This document shows, piece after piece, positions 62,628 through 64,000 of a DNA stretch of 64,000 nucleotides. The translations under genes were made by a program, and so were the position numbers. Origin of the DNA: Pacificispira sp965223125 (GTDB lineage: Bacteria > Pseudomonadota > Alphaproteobacteria > UBA8366 > Aestuariispiraceae); the NCBI GenBank assembly GCA_965223125.1, contig OZ244984.1, positions 1,550,001 to 1,614,000 of the forward strand. Direction: 5' to 3'. Each line of letters starts with the position of its first letter. Position 1 is the stretch's first letter. The notes beneath the pieces were generated by a model, which saw only the letters and a list, made by a program, of their open reading frames with translations, was not told where the DNA came from and did no database searches.

Positions 62628-62885
62628 ATGGCGAGCACCAATTACATGGACGGGGCAGGCAGCCCTTTCGCGCCGCTGGCTTCCCTGATGGTCGATGCCA
62701 CTGCAGCGGCCCTGGACGGCCTGCGCACGGTCACGATCAACCCGATCACCTCCCTTGCCAAAGTGCAGGGCCGGATCAAGCAGCGTCGTCAGCTGCGGGA
62801 CATGGATGCACGGATGCTGGCCGATATCGGTCTCGACCGCGTCACCGCAGATCTGGAAGCGGCCAAGCCCTTCTGGAAGGCGTAA
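62628..62885 (+). CDS. DUF1127 (YjiS-like) small protein
   Basis: The 85-residue product has an N-terminal variable part and a C-terminal DUF1127 helix-loop-helix (RQLRDMDARMLADIGLDRVT). AAGGAG precedes the ATG at 62628; a longer frame beginning at 62577 lacks such a site. Members are small, sometimes arginine-rich regulators of metabolism or RNA turnover in alphaproteobacteria. It is divergent from the LysR gene with 194 bp between the starts, so either could control the other. A strong terminator follows. Confidence 0.88.
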   Translation: MASTNYMDGAGSPFAPLASLMVDATAAALDGLRTVTINPITSLAKVQGRIKQRRQLRDMDARMLADIGLDRVTADLEAAKPFWKA

Positions 62886-62962
62886 GCCGAAACGGAATGC
62901 CCATCGGAATGCCCCGACCGCGCGGACGACTTCCCCCTTGTTGTCCTTCCGCGCGGTATGAC

Positions 62963-62995
62963 GAAAACCCCCGCAGTTCAACTGCGGGGGTTTTC
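62963..62995 (+). terminator. Rho-independent terminator after DUF1127
   Basis: GAAAACCCCCGCAGT (62963-62977) and ACTGCGGGGGTTTTC (62981-62995) form a perfect 15-bp stem with a 3-base loop and run into TTTTC. This is the strongest terminator structure in this part of the window. Confidence 0.92.
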
Positions 62996-63088
62996 TGTGT
63001 TCGGTGAGTGTTCTTGCATTTCGATTGAGGGCCTTCTCCTTAACGCCGGTCTGCTTTAACAATGGGCGGCACGTTCATTTGGGGAAAC

Positions 63089-64000
63089 ATGTTCCGCGCC
63101 ATGACCGAACCCGCCCTCACCAATCCGGCTTTGCTGAAACTGTTCGGGTCCGCGACCGGGCAGGCCGTCGGCGCATCGGGTCGGCGACGGTTGGAAGATA
63201 CGGTGGTCGCCCTGCGCGCGGTGCTGCTGGCCCAGCCGGACTATCGTCCGGCCCTCCATCAACTGGGCATCGCACTCCATCGCCTGGGCCGTGTGGCGGA
63301 AGCGGAGGCCGTGCTGCGCACAGCGATTGAGCGGCATCCGGACGCACCGGAACTGCTGCTTGCCTTTGCCGAAGTGCTGGCCGACTGGAATCATGTCGAC
63401 GATTCCATCGAGGCGGCGGAGGCGGCGGCGCGCCTGATGCCCGGCGAACCGGAGCCATTGACCCTGATCGCCCGGTTGCGAGAGGCGCGGGGGGAAACCG
63501 CGATGGCGCGGGCCGCACTGGAAGCAGCGGCCTCTGCCGGTCGTCCCCATGCCCCGGCCCTGATCGCCCTGGGGCGGATACAGCGGCAGGCTGGAGAGAT
63601 CGATCTGGCGCTTTTCACCCTGGCCCGCGCGATAGAATCGGCAACGGACCCGTCCGACAAGGCCGCTGCCCATGTTCAGCACGCATTGGCACTGCTGTCC
63701 CATGGGCGGATCGCAGAGGGTTTCCGGGAATATGACTGGCGCTGGAAGACGGGACTGCTGCCAGGGCTCAATCCCGGACTGCCGCCCTGGACCGGGGACA
63801 GGCTGGGCGGGCGGGTGCTGCTGGTCCGCTGCGAGCAGGGGATGAGCGAATGCCTGCAATTCTTCCGCCTGGCCGGACTGATCACCGGCGGGCGGGTGGT
63901 GGTGGAGGCCCCCCCGGCGCTGGTGCCGCTGCTACGTGCAAGTCATCAGGTCTCCGATGTAATCGCCCAGGGCGACCGGCTTCCCCGCGCCGATTGCTGG
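63089..64000 (+). CDS. TPR glycosyltransferase-like protein, 3' end outside window
   Basis: The 304 visible residues have TPR repeats (about 50-230; ALHQLGIALHRLGRVAEAEA, PALIALGRIQRQAGEIDLAL) followed by GFREYDWRWKTGLLPGLNPG and GGRVLLVRCEQGMSECLQFF. The latter resembles the start of the glycosyltransferase-like domain in many TPR proteins, where the usual motif is WAEQGLGDTLQF. The start is uncertain; ATGs at 63062, 63089 and 63101 are all possible. The acceptor is unknown. Confidence 0.8.
   Translation, partial: MFRAMTEPALTNPALLKLFGSATGQAVGASGRRRLEDTVVALRAVLLAQPDYRPALHQLGIALHRLGRVAEAEAVLRTAIERHPDAPELLLAFAEVLADWNHVDDSIEAAEAAARLMPGEPEPLTLIARLREARGETAMARAALEAAASAGRPHAPALIALGRIQRQAGEIDLALFTLARAIESATDPSDKAAAHVQHALALLSHGRIAEGFREYDWRWKTGLLPGLNPGLPPWTGDRLGGRVLLVRCEQGMSECLQFFRLAGLITGGRVVVEAPPALVPLLRASHQVSDVIAQGDRLPRADCW

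Overview
The window reads as chromosomal DNA of a GC-rich alphaproteobacterium, probably of the Rhodospirillales or a close lineage. This is inferred from gene content and order: mutM/ubiE-ubiB-coaBC-dut, glnD-murJ-trpS, the redox regulators regB-regA, a pstSCAB-phoU-phoB operon and a zapE-type ATPase. No tRNA, rRNA, CRISPR array, prophage or insertion sequence was recognised. Coding density is high, and most long frames opposite genes are codon-bias shadows.

Layout. 1-7.2 kb: a partial enoyl-CoA hydratase, a small lipoprotein, mutM, then ubiE, ubiB, coaBC, dut and an Rrf2 regulator, with a 54-residue two-helix membrane protein after them. 7.3-12.6 kb: an MFS transporter divergent from an AraC regulator with a repeated 9-bp operator between them, then regB-regA and a BetI-like TetR regulator. 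12.6-16.9 kb: a lipoprotein, a DUF350 membrane protein, a trypsin-like protease, an SDR oxidoreductase and zapE. 16.9-20.3 kb: a probable iclR-gntR-puuE-moeB operon on the minus strand, pointing to purine/allantoin breakdown and molybdopterin supply. 20.5-25 kb: pyruvate kinase, a repeat-rich spacer and an orphan molybdenum formate dehydrogenase alpha subunit. 25.1-31.4 kb: the phosphate operon, with a strong hairpin after pstS and a candidate Pho box. 31.8-37.4 kb: trpF, ATP-type pckA, a HugZ-like protein, an EamA exporter and rlmD.

37.5-47.9 kb is the most unusual stretch. An AT-rich orphan zinc-ribbon gene is followed by a MotA/MotB-type pair, a metallo-beta-lactamase-fold hydrolase, a TPR plus outer-membrane barrel protein (type XI/Slam-like in layout), an exported FecR-domain protein with a Gly/Ser linker and a beta-rich tail, a CHASE2 class III nucleotide cyclase, and a GAF/HD-GYP phosphodiesterase. 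The barrel, FecR and cyclase genes look like one transcription unit and may link an exported envelope protein to second-messenger synthesis.

48-64 kb: a sulfotransferase, glnD, murJ and trpS; a photolyase, FAD oxidoreductase, DUF1365 and cyclopropane synthase operon that resembles a light/singlet-oxygen response set; pyrF; a DEDDh exonuclease gene with an in-frame TGA inside its first catalytic motif; a GcvA-type LysR regulator; a DUF1127 protein; and the start of a TPR glycosyltransferase-like gene. Three intergenic REPIN-like double palindromes (7.25, 11.84 and 22.04 kb) are present. Two of them share a 44-bp unit with one mismatch, in opposite orientation.
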